Part shown: positions 8,301-17,315 of the stretch, piece after piece | Position numbering within the stretch: position 1 is the first letter of the stretch | Layout of the letters: the number at the start of each line of letters is the position of its first letter | Assembly (NCBI RefSeq): GCF_001553785.1 | Contig: NZ_LOJP01000014.1 | Coordinates: 1 to 64,000, forward strand | DNA: 64,000 bases | Reading direction: 5' to 3' | Source of the DNA: Actinoplanes sp. TFC3 | Lineage (GTDB): Bacteria; Actinomycetota; Actinomycetes; Mycobacteriales; Micromonosporaceae | The notes under the pieces: generated by a model | The model's input: only the letters and a program-made list of their open reading frames with translations | The model's database searches: none | What the model was told of the DNA's origin: nothing | Position numbers and translations under genes: made by a program

Positions 8301-11300
8301 ACAACAACGGCTCCTGCGGGGGCGCACCCGACGTGCGGTTCGACCCGATCGAGCTCAAGGTGCCGTTCGCCCAGCAGGTAACGGTGACTGCGGCCCCGGC
8401 CACGGTGACGCCTGGCGACGACGACGCCGCGACGCTGAACGTCAACGCGGTGCACGGTGACCTCAGCGGGTTGACCATCACGGTGCCGCTGGCGCTGCCG
8501 AGCGGGGTGACGGTCAGCCGGGCCACGGTGGGCGGCTCGGCGTGCCCGGTGCTGGGGGGCCAGATCGTGTGCAGCGACGTCGCGGTCGGGAACGGCGCCA
8601 GCGCCGCCATCGCCATCACCGTGCACGCCGCCTCGGACGCGGCCCAGGGCACCTCCTGGACGGCGGCCGGCATCACGGTCGCCAAGGGCAGCGAGTCGAT
8701 CACGGCGTCGGAGCAGCTCGCCACCATTGGCGCTGCCGAGTACACGCTGCGCGCCACGGTGACCGTGCCCGACCAGGGGACGCTGGAGCCGGGGCAGAGC
8801 GGCACCCTGGGCGTACAGGTGGACAACCTCGGACCCTCCGATGCCACCGCCGCCACCATCGGGGTGCTCGCCCCGACCGGCGCGACGCTCGGCACGCCCG
8901 CCGACGCCGCCTGCAGCCTGGTCACCGCGACCCGAGCGACCTGCACGTTCAACCTGACCGCGGCGGGCGCACCGCTGGACTTCGCGTTCCCGTTCACCAT
9001 CGACGCGGGCGCCGACCCCAGCCAGCGGCTGACCGGCGGGTGCATCGACCTGGACGCCGACGGCGTGTGCGGGTCCGGCGACCCGGCCGTCACCGACATC
9101 TGGCTGGCCACCCCGCTGAGCCAGATCATCACCATCGGCACCGACGCGGGCACGGTCGTGCCCGGCGAGTCCGGCACCGGGCGCGTCACCCTGCGGGCCA
9201 ACCGGCCGGTCAGCGGGCTGACCGTGAGCATCCCGCTGAGCCAGTTGCCGGCCGGGTTCACCGCCCCAGGCGCTCTCGTCGACGGCGGTTCCTGCTCGAC
9301 CAGCGCCACCGACATCACCTGCTCCGGCGTGGACCTCACCGCCGGGGTACGCAAGGACGTGATCGTGCAGGTGGCGCTGGACTCGGCAGTGGTGCCACCG
9401 CTGACCTGGACCGCCACCGGCATCTCGGTGACCGACGGCACCGACAACGTCACCGCGAACGGCGCGATCGCTGCAGCGGGTGCACCCGTCACCGCCGTCA
9501 CCGCCACCGTGACCGGCCCGGCCGACGGCACCGTCCCGGCCGGGGACACCACCACCCTGACCGTGGTCGCGGCCAACGCCGGGCCGTCGGATGCCACCGG
9601 GCGCGCGTTCACCGTCACCGCACCGCACGACACCACGTTCGGCACGCTCACCGGGGACGCGGCGAGTCGCTGCCAGGTCGCCGGGGACGCGCTGTCGGTG
9701 ACCTGCACCGTCAGCCTGCCGGCCGGGACCAGCACGCCCGACCTGGCGCTGTCCCTGGTGGTGGCCGCGGGCGCCGACCCGTTCACCGCGCTGACCGGCG
9801 GCTGCGTCAACCTGTCGGGCAGCGCCGGCTGCTCGGGCACCGGAGACAGGAGCATCGACCCGATCGTGCTGAAGGTGCCCTTCGCCCGGCGCGCGCAACT
9901 GGTCACCACCAGCGCAGCGCCCGCCCCCGGCACCGAGGACACCGCCACCGTGGGCATCAAGGCGCTGCACGGCGACCTGAGCAACCTGAGGCTGACCATC
10001 CCGCTCGCCTCGGTGCCCGCCTCGCTGAGCGTCACGCCCGCCGACGCCGCCTGCACCGCCTTTCCGGGCCAGATCGTGTGCACCGGGCTCGACGTCACCG
10101 ACCAGCAGACCGCCGGGGTGACCCTGCGCGTACGGGCGACCGCCGCCGCGTCCCCCGGCACCGCCTGGACCGCCACGGGGGTCGTGGCCGACGCCGGCAG
10201 CGACAACCAGCTGACCGGCGACCCCCAGCTCGCCCGGGTCGGCGCGCCGCAGGCCACCCTCGCCGCGACCACCACCGCCCCCGACCCGGCGATCCTGCCA
10301 GGCGGCACCGGCACCCTGCGCGTCGACGTGGACAACCTCGGTCCGTCCGACCTGGCCGCCGCCACCATCGGCATCGACGTGCCCACCGGCGCCACCCTGG
10401 GCTCACTGAGCGCCCCGACTTCCCAGGTGTGCACCGCGAACGCCGGTGGCACCCGGCTGACCTGCACCTTCCCGCTCGCTGCGGATGACACGCCCCGCCG
10501 GTTGGACGTGCCGCTGAGGGTGAGCGCCACCGCCGACCCGGGCCAGCCGCTCACCGGCGGCTGCGTCGACCTGAACAACGACGGCGCCTGCGCCGAACCG
10601 GCCGACCAGCCAATTCCCGGTCTCGAGCTGGCCACCCCGTTCACCCAGCAGGTCACCATCAGCACCGACCCGGTCACCGTCACCCCGGGCCGCACCCGGG
10701 TGGCCCGCGTCGTGGTGGGCACCGACCCGCAGCAGAGCGGCCTGAGCATCGTCATCCCGCTCGCCGACCGGCCCGGCGAGGTCATCGTCGGCACCCCCAG
10801 CGTGGCGCCCAGCGGCACCTGCACCAGCGACGCCACCGCGATCCGCTGCACCGGCGTGGACCTCGCCGCCGGCAGCGCCGCCCGGGTGGCCATCCCGCTG
10901 TCGGTCACCGCGGCGGCGGCCGCTGGGCAGACGTGGACGGCGACCGGCATCACCGCGAGCAACCCGGGCGGCGACACCGCCACCGGCAGCGGCGTGCTGC
11001 TACGCACCGGCCCGGCCGCGTACACGCTGACCGGCTCGGCCAGCGGCCCGGACGCCGGGACGGTGCTGCCCGGTGGAACCGCCGACGTGACGCTCACCCT
11101 GGGCAACACCGGCCCGTCGGATGCCACCGACGCCCCGGTCGCCGTGACCGCGCCCAGCGGCACCACGTTCGGTGACCTCGCCGGCCCGGCCGCGCGGAGC
11201 TGCACCGCCACCACCAGTACCACGCTGAGCTGCCGGCTCACCCTGCCGGCGACCGCCGACCCGGTCGTGTGGACGCTGCCGGTGCAGATCCCGGCCGGCG

Positions 11301-14300
11301 CCGACGCCTCGGTGGCGATCACCGGTGGCTGCGCCGACCTGGACGGCGACAACGCGTGCGGCGGCACCAACGACCTCGTGCTGCCCGACATCTCGCTGCG
11401 CGCGCCGCTGGGCTCGGTGCTCACGGTCAGCGCCGGCAACCCGTCGATCACCCCCGGCGCCACCGGTACGGCCAACCTGCGCGTCGCCGCCACCCAGGAA
11501 CGCACCGGGTTGAGCGTCGCAGTGGACACCACCACCCTGCCCGCCGGGCTGAGCATCACCGGCGCGGGCCCGGCCTGCACCGTGACGACCGGCGCGGTCA
11601 CCTGCACCGGCGTCGGCATCGCGGCCGGCGGCACCTTCGCCGTCCCGCTGGCCCTGAGCGCCGCCGCCGACGCCGACCCGGCCGGGTGGACCCCGGCGGT
11701 CACCATCACCGGCGGCGGTGAAACCGTCGACCGCAGCCCGGCCACCGCCACGATCGGCGCGCCGGTGCACCCGCTGAGCGTGGACGTGGAGGTCCCGGCG
11801 CCCGGAACGCTGCTGCCCGGCGGCACCGGCGAACTCGCGGTCACCCTGACCAACGACGGACCCTCGCTGTACCGCCAGGCCCGGGTGCAGTTCAAGGCGC
11901 CCACCGGCACCACCTTCGGCCCGCTGGGCGTCCCGGCAGCCACGTTCTGCACGGGCACCGCCGCGCTGGTCGACTGCACCGCCGACCTGCCCGCCGGGGA
12001 CCGCGAGTTCACCCTCACGCTGCTGGTGCCGGGTACCGCCGACCCGGACAGCCCGCTGGACGACGGGTGCGCCGACCTCAACCTCGACGGCGACTGCACC
12101 TCCCCGCCGGACGGCTACTTCCCGCCGATCGTGCTGGCCTCGCCGCTGAGCGCCGACGCGCGGGTCAGCACCGAAGCAGGCACCGCCGTACCGGGTGGGG
12201 CGGCCACCACCGGTTACGTTGTGGTCGACGCCGACCGGGCGATCACCGGGCTGACCGCCACCGTCGCGGCCACCGCCGTACCGGCTGGCCTGACGATCAC
12301 AAGGGTCACCGGCCCCGACGGCTCGGTGTGCACGATCAGCGGCACCGCGATCTCGTGCACCGGCGTGGACCTGGCCGCCGGGCAGCACCGGGTCATCGCG
12401 GTCACCGCCACCGCGGCGGCGAACCTGCCCGCCGGGATCACCTGGGCGCCGCAGGTGACCCTGCGCAGCTCCGACGGCCGGAGCACCTCGGCCACCGGCA
12501 CGCTGATCAGCACCGGGACGCCGGTCGCGCCGGTTTCATACGCGCTGGGCACCACCGCCGGGACCACCGAGCCGGGCGCCACCACCACGCTCACCGTTAC
12601 CGTGCGCAACGCCGGGCCCTCCGACGCCACCGGGGTCACCACCAGCGTGCTCGCGCCGCAGAGCACCACGTTCGGCACGCTCACCGGGCAGGCCGCGACG
12701 AACTGCACCCCGGCCGGCGACACCCGGCTGGACTGCCGCTTCGACCTCGCCGCGAGCGCACAACCGCTGATCTGGTCGATTCCGGTGCTGGTGGCGGCCA
12801 CCGCCGACCCGGTCACCACGCTGGGCGGCGGGTGCCTGGACCGCTCCGGCGACAACACCTGCGGCACCGGCGACGACCCGCTGCCGGGCATCGCGTTGCG
12901 CCGCACGCTGGGACAGGCGCTGACCGTCATCGCCGGCAACGCCGCGATCACCCCGGGACGTACCGGCACAGCCACCGTCACCGTCGCCTCGGCCGATGCG
13001 CGCAGCGGCCTGGACGTCACGATCCCGTTCGCGGATCTGCCCGCCGGTCTCAGCGTCACCGCGGCCCGCCAGGGCGGTACGGACTGCGTCATCGGCACCA
13101 CCGACGTCACGTGCTCGGGCGTCACCCTCGCGGCCGGGGCGAGCACCGGCATCGCTTTGTCGCTGTCGGCCACCGCGAACGCGACGCCGGGCGCGGCCTG
13201 GTCCCCGGCCGTGGCGATCTCGCAGGCCGCCGCCAGGGTCACCCGCACCGTCACCGCGGCCACCGTGGGCACCGCGACCTCGACGCTGACCGTGACGGTC
13301 GTGCCCCCGGCCGCCGGTACGGTCCAGCCCGGCGGCACCGGCACCCTGGCTGTGACTGTCCGCAACAGCGGGCCGTCCAACGCGCTGGCGCACCGGCTCA
13401 CCTTCACCGCGCCGGGAAGCACCACGTTCGGCACGCCGCCGGTGGACTACTGCTCGGTGGACGCGGCGGGTACCACGGCCACGTGCACGGTTGATGTGGC
13501 CGCGGCCGCTTCGCTGCAGTTCACGCTGCCGGTCACCGTGTCCGCGACCGCCGACCCGGGCACTGCGCTGGGCGGCGGCTGCGTGGACACCGACAGCGAC
13601 GGCACCTGCGACAGCCCGGTCCCGCCGATCGAGTTGGGTACGCCGCTGAGCGGGCGGGTGCGGGTAAGCGTGGCAGGCGCAACGGTCACTCCTGGACGTA
13701 CCGGCAATGCTGTGGTCCGCGCAACCAGCAGCGCAGCCGTCACCGGCGCCACGGTCTCGCTCCCGCTCGCAGCTCTGCCCGCCGGACTGACGGTCACGGG
13801 ATTCGGTGGTCCCGCCGGATCCACCTGTACGCGGACCAGCTCGGCGATCACCTGCAGCGGCGTCACCCTGGCCGCCGGTAGCACCGACGTCATCTCGCTG
13901 AGCGTCACCGCCACGCCCGCCCTGCGCGCCGGGGTCGCCTGGATCGCGAGCGGCATCACGCTGACCTCGGGCACCGAAAGCGTCACCGGCAGCGGCACCC
14001 TGGCCACCACCGGCGCCCCGGTCTCCGCGCTCACCGCCACGGTCACCGGTCCGACCGGCAACCTCGATCCGGGCGAGCTGACCTCGATGGCCGTCACGCT
14101 CAGCAACCCCGGCCCGTCGGACGCCACCGGCGTGACCGCCACCGTGTCCGCGCCCACCAACAGCACGTTCGGCGCGCTCTCGGGCCAGGCCGCGATCGAC
14201 TGCAGCCCGAGCGGCACCACCGCGCTGACCTGCCGCTTCGACCAGGCCGTGGGCGCCGCGAAGACGTGGACCATCCCGGTGCAGGTGTCGGCGGCCGCGC

Positions 14301-15823
14301 AGGACCAGGACCCGGTCGGCAACGGCTGCGTGAGCATCGCGGGCGCATCCGGGGTGTGTGGCGGCTCGGCCACCGTGGTCAGCCAGGCCGCCGACCGGCC
14401 GGTCAGCGAGACCACCGACGTGACGCTGGCCCCCGGCACCATCGCGGCCGGGCGGTCCGGCACCGCCACGATCACTCTCAGCACCGCCGTCGACGAGTCG
14501 GCGCTGACGCTGACCGTCCCGCTGGGCACCCTGCCGGCCGGCCTGACCGTCGACGGCGCCAGCATCGGGGGCACCGGCTGCCCGGTCTCCGCCACGGCCA
14601 TCACCTGCGCGGTCGACGCGCTGATCGCCGGCACCGATGCCACCGTGCAGATCGCGGTCAGCGTGGCCGCGACGGTCGCCACCGCCACGACCTGGAACGT
14701 CACCGGGGTCAAGCTGAGCAACAACGCCAACCCCAGCGACTTCCGCTCGGCCGGCGGCGTGCTGGTGACCACCTCGGCGGTCGGCTACACGGTGACGGCC
14801 ACGGCCGGCGCACCGTCCATCCTCAAGCCGGCACCCGGTCAGACCACGGTGCTGCCGATCACGTTGACCAACAGCGGGCCGCTGGATGCCGACCCGTACA
14901 CCGCGACGTTCGTGCTGCCCCCCGGCACGACACACGGCACGCTGCCGGACCGCTGCGCCGAGGGCGCGACGGCGAGCATCGTGACGTGCACGGTGTCGCT
15001 GGCGGCGGGCGAGAGCACCGACCTCGATCTGCCGCTGGTGATCGGGGGCGGCGCGACGCCCGGTTCGACGATCAGCGGCGGGTGCTTCGACGGCGACGCC
15101 AGCGGTACGTGCGGCTCGGACACCGACCTGGCGCTACCGAGCCTGGTGGTCAGCAAGGCGACGGTGGACCTGGACATCAGCTACAGCAACCCCAGGCCCT
15201 CCGGCGCCAAGGGTGCGACGGTGCTGCTGCGGTTGCCGTACAGCAACAACGGCTCGCAGAGCGCCGCGGATGTCACGTTCCTGATCGACCCGCCGGCGAA
15301 CACGACGCTGACCAACGCGGCGGTGCTGCTGGACGCCTCGGCGGCGGAGTTCACCGCGGCCGCCACGTCGGCCGGCACCGTCGACATCGACTGCGAGCCG
15401 GCGCCGGACGCGGACGCCAACACGGTGACGTGCACCGGGCCGGATGCCTCGGTCGGGTCGAACAGCGAGCTGTGGCTGTACCTGGCGATCGCGAAGACCG
15501 CGAAGGCGGGTACGTACCCGGTGAACGTCATGATCAGCACGACCAGCGCCGAGGGTAACGTCGTCAACAACACGGCTACGGCTCAGCTGACAGTTGCCGG
15601 TTCACCCTCCACCAGCGACCCCAGCGATGCGGACGATTCCGACAAGTCCGGTGATGATGGAAACGGGGGCAATGGGGATAACGGCGGCTCGGGTGGTAGC
15701 GACAACCTGGCCAAGACCGGCCAGGACCTGACCGGCCTGATCCTGCTCGCCGTGCTGATGATCATCGGTGGTGGGGCGGCGCGCATCGCCGCCCGCAACC
15801 GCCGCACCCGGCCTCGCCCCTAG
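5387..15823 (+). CDS. Giant secreted, LAXTG-anchored DUF11-like repeat surface protein
   Basis: 3,478 aa from the leaderless GTG; an internal ATG at 5426 is an alternative. A Sec signal peptide covers the hydrophobic 'VAAATATLLVAALAG' to 'AYA'. After a ~200-residue N-terminal domain come tandem Thr/Ala/Val-rich beta-sandwich modules with the DUF11-type motif 'N-x-GPSDA' (at least ten clear copies, more degenerate). Most modules carry a Cys pair 8-14 residues apart. From base ~7.5 kb a ~250-residue unit repeats, each unit holding a Cys-flanked Asp/Asn loop. The C-terminus has a Gly/Asp/Asn-rich spacer, LAKTG, one hydrophobic helix and an Arg-rich tail. That is a class E (LAXTG) sortase signal, so wall anchoring is expected. 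A long adhesin or stalk role is inference. No sortase is in the window. Confidence 0.9.
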   Translation: MATRASRPLGSGTMKKVAAATATLLVAALAGPPLAAYADVGPVSVSAQGARIAVNVLGGVAPVTINQPDPAKTWSTSTGGAASTASVAGATISSVLNLAAVTASAGPVTGGATATAGTAGLSVLGLLNVGAVSTSCTMSASTIATTTDVANLTLAGANVNPDVNLAIGLPGVLNAIIDKRIAAYNAASGRLDYTVRAIDLSLLEEGPVVNGSVIVGESKCSGIVKLGAVNLAAAALAPGENGTPKVTVTNTGDIAAPATTIRIPLPPTGYTLGTPTVTGGGTCTTSTTHVICTAVTVPGGGNAVVSLPVALASSAGSAANWAPAAGTITAVSTPISGVTGTTISVTGGGTLVTRQPARSTGGSITADPMTVAAGKATTTTITVNNDGPSDATTTVSIPLAGKPAGVSIASATVGGTACSVDATAISCSGVTVPGGGSATIAVRAAATTTTAPGTTWTVTGMQATLNGTAISGQGRVLTVSDPDVNLDTGVSITPATAVPGGGPATPKVRVANLGIIPATGTTITLPAPPAGYTAGTVTTTGGGTCTTTAGIRCTGVTVPATGSITVSLPVTLGAGVTAPWTATADAPVTATSGDSTGTVTGTIVTADPRWTLGASATGPAARTVRPGQNATMTITVRDNGPSDARGAGFVVVAPQGTTFGTLSGAAAACTQLSPTTLRCTQDIPAAGPAVTLSVPLAVSASADPAVPLTGGCVSLDNDTDCAGTSDVALPSIQLRTPIANRLTVTTTPATVVPGRSDTGVVTLTSTQDEDDLTVTIPLTGLPAGFTASTATGPAGSSCTAGSAALTCTGVRLSAGRAATIDVPVALASAVTPPATWTVSPLTVSDSGEQLSTSGALASAGTPVYQLTAEVSGPADNTVEPGQTTSLALTVSNAGPSDAPAAPFGVLAPAGTTFAPLAGESATACRLSADSTSAACTVTLAAGVSTPQLVLPVNIPAGADVNTPLGGGCVDLDNNGSCGGAPDVRFDPIELKVPFAQQVTVTAAPATVTPGDDDAATLNVNAVHGDLSGLTITVPLALPSGVTVSRATVGGSACPVLGGQIVCSDVAVGNGASAAIAITVHAASDAAQGTSWTAAGITVAKGSESITASEQLATIGAAEYTLRATVTVPDQGTLEPGQSGTLGVQVDNLGPSDATAATIGVLAPTGATLGTPADAACSLVTATRATCTFNLTAAGAPLDFAFPFTIDAGADPSQRLTGGCIDLDADGVCGSGDPAVTDIWLATPLSQIITIGTDAGTVVPGESGTGRVTLRANRPVSGLTVSIPLSQLPAGFTAPGALVDGGSCSTSATDITCSGVDLTAGVRKDVIVQVALDSAVVPPLTWTATGISVTDGTDNVTANGAIAAAGAPVTAVTATVTGPADGTVPAGDTTTLTVVAANAGPSDATGRAFTVTAPHDTTFGTLTGDAASRCQVAGDALSVTCTVSLPAGTSTPDLALSLVVAAGADPFTALTGGCVNLSGSAGCSGTGDRSIDPIVLKVPFARRAQLVTTSAAPAPGTEDTATVGIKALHGDLSNLRLTIPLASVPASLSVTPADAACTAFPGQIVCTGLDVTDQQTAGVTLRVRATAAASPGTAWTATGVVADAGSDNQLTGDPQLARVGAPQATLAATTTAPDPAILPGGTGTLRVDVDNLGPSDLAAATIGIDVPTGATLGSLSAPTSQVCTANAGGTRLTCTFPLAADDTPRRLDVPLRVSATADPGQPLTGGCVDLNNDGACAEPADQPIPGLELATPFTQQVTISTDPVTVTPGRTRVARVVVGTDPQQSGLSIVIPLADRPGEVIVGTPSVAPSGTCTSDATAIRCTGVDLAAGSAARVAIPLSVTAAAAAGQTWTATGITASNPGGDTATGSGVLLRTGPAAYTLTGSASGPDAGTVLPGGTADVTLTLGNTGPSDATDAPVAVTAPSGTTFGDLAGPAARSCTATTSTTLSCRLTLPATADPVVWTLPVQIPAGADASVAITGGCADLDGDNACGGTNDLVLPDISLRAPLGSVLTVSAGNPSITPGATGTANLRVAATQERTGLSVAVDTTTLPAGLSITGAGPACTVTTGAVTCTGVGIAAGGTFAVPLALSAAADADPAGWTPAVTITGGGETVDRSPATATIGAPVHPLSVDVEVPAPGTLLPGGTGELAVTLTNDGPSLYRQARVQFKAPTGTTFGPLGVPAATFCTGTAALVDCTADLPAGDREFTLTLLVPGTADPDSPLDDGCADLNLDGDCTSPPDGYFPPIVLASPLSADARVSTEAGTAVPGGAATTGYVVVDADRAITGLTATVAATAVPAGLTITRVTGPDGSVCTISGTAISCTGVDLAAGQHRVIAVTATAAANLPAGITWAPQVTLRSSDGRSTSATGTLISTGTPVAPVSYALGTTAGTTEPGATTTLTVTVRNAGPSDATGVTTSVLAPQSTTFGTLTGQAATNCTPAGDTRLDCRFDLAASAQPLIWSIPVLVAATADPVTTLGGGCLDRSGDNTCGTGDDPLPGIALRRTLGQALTVIAGNAAITPGRTGTATVTVASADARSGLDVTIPFADLPAGLSVTAARQGGTDCVIGTTDVTCSGVTLAAGASTGIALSLSATANATPGAAWSPAVAISQAAARVTRTVTAATVGTATSTLTVTVVPPAAGTVQPGGTGTLAVTVRNSGPSNALAHRLTFTAPGSTTFGTPPVDYCSVDAAGTTATCTVDVAAAASLQFTLPVTVSATADPGTALGGGCVDTDSDGTCDSPVPPIELGTPLSGRVRVSVAGATVTPGRTGNAVVRATSSAAVTGATVSLPLAALPAGLTVTGFGGPAGSTCTRTSSAITCSGVTLAAGSTDVISLSVTATPALRAGVAWIASGITLTSGTESVTGSGTLATTGAPVSALTATVTGPTGNLDPGELTSMAVTLSNPGPSDATGVTATVSAPTNSTFGALSGQAAIDCSPSGTTALTCRFDQAVGAAKTWTIPVQVSAAAQDQDPVGNGCVSIAGASGVCGGSATVVSQAADRPVSETTDVTLAPGTIAAGRSGTATITLSTAVDESALTLTVPLGTLPAGLTVDGASIGGTGCPVSATAITCAVDALIAGTDATVQIAVSVAATVATATTWNVTGVKLSNNANPSDFRSAGGVLVTTSAVGYTVTATAGAPSILKPAPGQTTVLPITLTNSGPLDADPYTATFVLPPGTTHGTLPDRCAEGATASIVTCTVSLAAGESTDLDLPLVIGGGATPGSTISGGCFDGDASGTCGSDTDLALPSLVVSKATVDLDISYSNPRPSGAKGATVLLRLPYSNNGSQSAADVTFLIDPPANTTLTNAAVLLDASAAEFTAAATSAGTVDIDCEPAPDADANTVTCTGPDASVGSNSELWLYLAIAKTAKAGTYPVNVMISTTSAEGNVVNNTATAQLTVAGSPSTSDPSDADDSDKSGDDGNGGNGDNGGSGGSDNLAKTGQDLTGLILLAVLMIIGGGAARIAARNRRTRPRP
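7506..15115 (+). repeat. Eleven ~250-residue super-repeats with Cys-flanked Asp/Asn loops
   Basis: The loop GGC-x-D-x-[DN]-x-[DN]-G-x-C starts near bases 7510, 8277, 9033, 9793, 10555, 11320, 12060, 12824, 13570, 14320 and 15072, a spacing of about 740-767 bp. Typical forms are GGCVDLDNNGSC and GGCIDLDADGVC. Copies 4 (GGCVNLSGSAGC) and 10 (GNGCVSIAGASGVC) have lost the acidic residues. Each loop sits between a GPSDA-type module and a second beta module. DNA identity between copies is low, so the duplication is old. Confidence 0.85.
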
Positions 15824-15837
15824 CGCTGGACCGGCCG

Positions 15838-15963
15838 CTTGAAACGGGCCGGGCGCTTGAAACGGGCCGGGCGCTTGAAACGGGCCGGGCGCTTGAAACG
15901 GGCCGGCCGCTTGAAACGGGCCGGGCGCTTGAAACGGGCCGGGCGCTTGAAACGGGCCGGGCG
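15838..15963. repeat. Seven tandem copies of an 18-bp repeat
   Basis: CTTGAAACGGGCCGGGCG repeats seven times without spacers. The fourth unit ends GGCCGGCCG, a single change. The array fills nearly all the 141 bp between the convergent surface-protein and DUF1479 genes and ends just before the DUF1479 stop. It is a VNTR-type array, not a CRISPR. Any terminator role is unproven. Confidence 0.95.
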
Positions 15964-15964
15964 C

Positions 15965-17230
15965 TCAGGACAGGCCCAGCCCGTGCCGGCCGGTTTCGTT
16001 CAGGTCGGCCGGCTGGAAACGGTCCGCCCAGTCGCGTTCGTAGTGTTCCTCGGGGAAGTCGCTGGGGCTGGAGCCGGTGCGGAAGGCCTCACGCACCTCG
16101 GCGGCGTACCGCTCGTTGCGCGGGCACCACGGTGCTGCCGGGATGTACATGACGTTGCCCCAGCCGCGCTGGTTCGTCACCGGCGCCACGCTGTGGATCA
16201 TGTCGGCGTGCCACCACACCGAGTCGCCTGCCTTGACGTCCGGGATGCCGGTGAGGGCGCGCATCAGCAGCGGATGCCACTTCTCGTTGGCCGGGAACAC
16301 CTGGTTGACGGTGACCCCGCACATGTCGTCGTCCGGCACGTCGCTCAGCAGCGGGCGCAGCATCAGGTACGCCATCGCCTCGGGGATGGGCACGGTGTGC
16401 AGCACGCCCTGGTCGTGGTCCATGTCCGACAGCGCCGTCCAGCCCTGGAACGTGCGGAACGCCGAGCACATGGTGCTGCCCGGGTACTGCGGTCCGGCGG
16501 TGCGGTAGGCGGGGTCCCAGGGGTCGTACTGCTCGACCGAGCCGTCGAAGAGGTGCCGGAACGCCTTCTGGTAGGCCGAGGTCAGCCACAGGTCCAGCGT
16601 GCCGGGGTCCAGGTGGGTGCCCAGCCCGCCGGAGTCGGCGCCCTCGGGCCGGCGCCGGATGCGGTCGGGGTACAGCGAGTCGCGCTGGGGGTCGAACCAG
16701 GTGGTGCCCCCGGACTCGTGCTTCCACTGGCTGTTGAGGAAGGCCTGGACGGCAGCCATCCGCTCGCTCTGGCGGGCCTGCATCTGCGCCGGCGACCAGT
16801 AGATCGGGTAGATCTCGGGCTTGGAGCCCACGCTGCCGAAGAAGTCGTCGCCGGGGCCGCGGTAGTTTTCGAAGAACCGGTTGCCTTCCACGTACCGCAC
16901 GATGTCGCGGTCCCAGCCCAGCGCCTGCTCGCGCTCGAAATGGCCCCGCACGACCAGACAGCCACGCCGCCGCACCAGGTCGAATTGCTCGCTGCTCACG
17001 GTGCCGGCGGCGATGTCGTCGTACCGGATGACGGGCCACACCTCTTCCCCGCGGGCCTTGGCCGCCTCGACCTGTTCGACCGCTGCATCGATGCGGCCCT
17101 CGACGACCGTGAAGACCTCGTCGACGGTACGGCCGGAGCTCGCGATCCGGGCCCGTAGAGCGGTCTTGACCTCGCGGATCGCCGCCCCGAGGTCGTCCGG
17201 CGGGCTCTCCCAATGCGGCAGCGTCATCAT
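15965..17230 (-). CDS. DUF1479 family protein (YbiU-like, predicted 2-oxoglutarate/Fe(II) oxygenase)
   Basis: 421 aa, the usual length for DUF1479. Family features include 'RRRGCLVVRGHFEREQALGWDRDIVRYVEGNRF', 'IYPIYWSPAQMQARQSERM', and a putative iron site 'GLGTHLDPGTLDLW' (His-x-Asp) with a distal His in 'VWWHADMIHSVAPV'. The cupin-like fold and the Fe/2-oxoglutarate chemistry are family predictions; the substrate is not known. Start: two ATG codons in a row behind an AAAGG site. It is divergent from a ROK regulator with two operator-like inverted repeats in the 85-bp gap, so ROK control by a sugar-like ligand is likely. Confidence 0.88.
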   Translation of the reverse strand: MMTLPHWESPPDDLGAAIREVKTALRARIASSGRTVDEVFTVVEGRIDAAVEQVEAAKARGEEVWPVIRYDDIAAGTVSSEQFDLVRRRGCLVVRGHFEREQALGWDRDIVRYVEGNRFFENYRGPGDDFFGSVGSKPEIYPIYWSPAQMQARQSERMAAVQAFLNSQWKHESGGTTWFDPQRDSLYPDRIRRRPEGADSGGLGTHLDPGTLDLWLTSAYQKAFRHLFDGSVEQYDPWDPAYRTAGPQYPGSTMCSAFRTFQGWTALSDMDHDQGVLHTVPIPEAMAYLMLRPLLSDVPDDDMCGVTVNQVFPANEKWHPLLMRALTGIPDVKAGDSVWWHADMIHSVAPVTNQRGWGNVMYIPAAPWCPRNERYAAEVREAFRTGSSPSDFPEEHYERDWADRFQPADLNETGRHGLGLS

Positions 17231-17240
17231 GTCAACCTTT

Positions 17241-17309
17241 CAAGTCAGGCTCCCTTACTTGAGCAACGTACGGACCCTCCCCATACAAAGCAAGTCCCCT
17301 GACTAGAAT
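17241..17309. promoter_or_regulatory. Divergent control region: two related operators and a leaderless -10 box
   Basis: Site 1 (17241-17261) is CAAGTCAGG-N3-CCTTACTTG, 8 of 9 positions paired. Site 2 (17291-17306) reads on the minus strand CTAGTCAGGGGACTTG. Both share AGTCAGG and ACTTG. Site 2 abuts TAGAAT (17304-17309), the -10 box 6 nt before the ROK GTG start. They are probably ROK binding sites controlling both genes. Confidence 0.6.
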
Positions 17310-17315
17310 TGGCAG

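Noticed and set aside
5486..12388. Very long minus-strand frames opposite the giant surface-protein gene
   Set aside because: They are shadows of repetitive GC3-rich coding sequence: no ribosome binding sites, low-complexity Arg/Gly/His or Ser/Pro products, no domains.
15839..17158. Plus-strand frame beginning with KRAGRL repeats, opposite DUF1479
   Set aside because: The start lies in the tandem repeat, there is no ribosome binding site, and the opposite strand encodes a recognisable 421-aa family protein.
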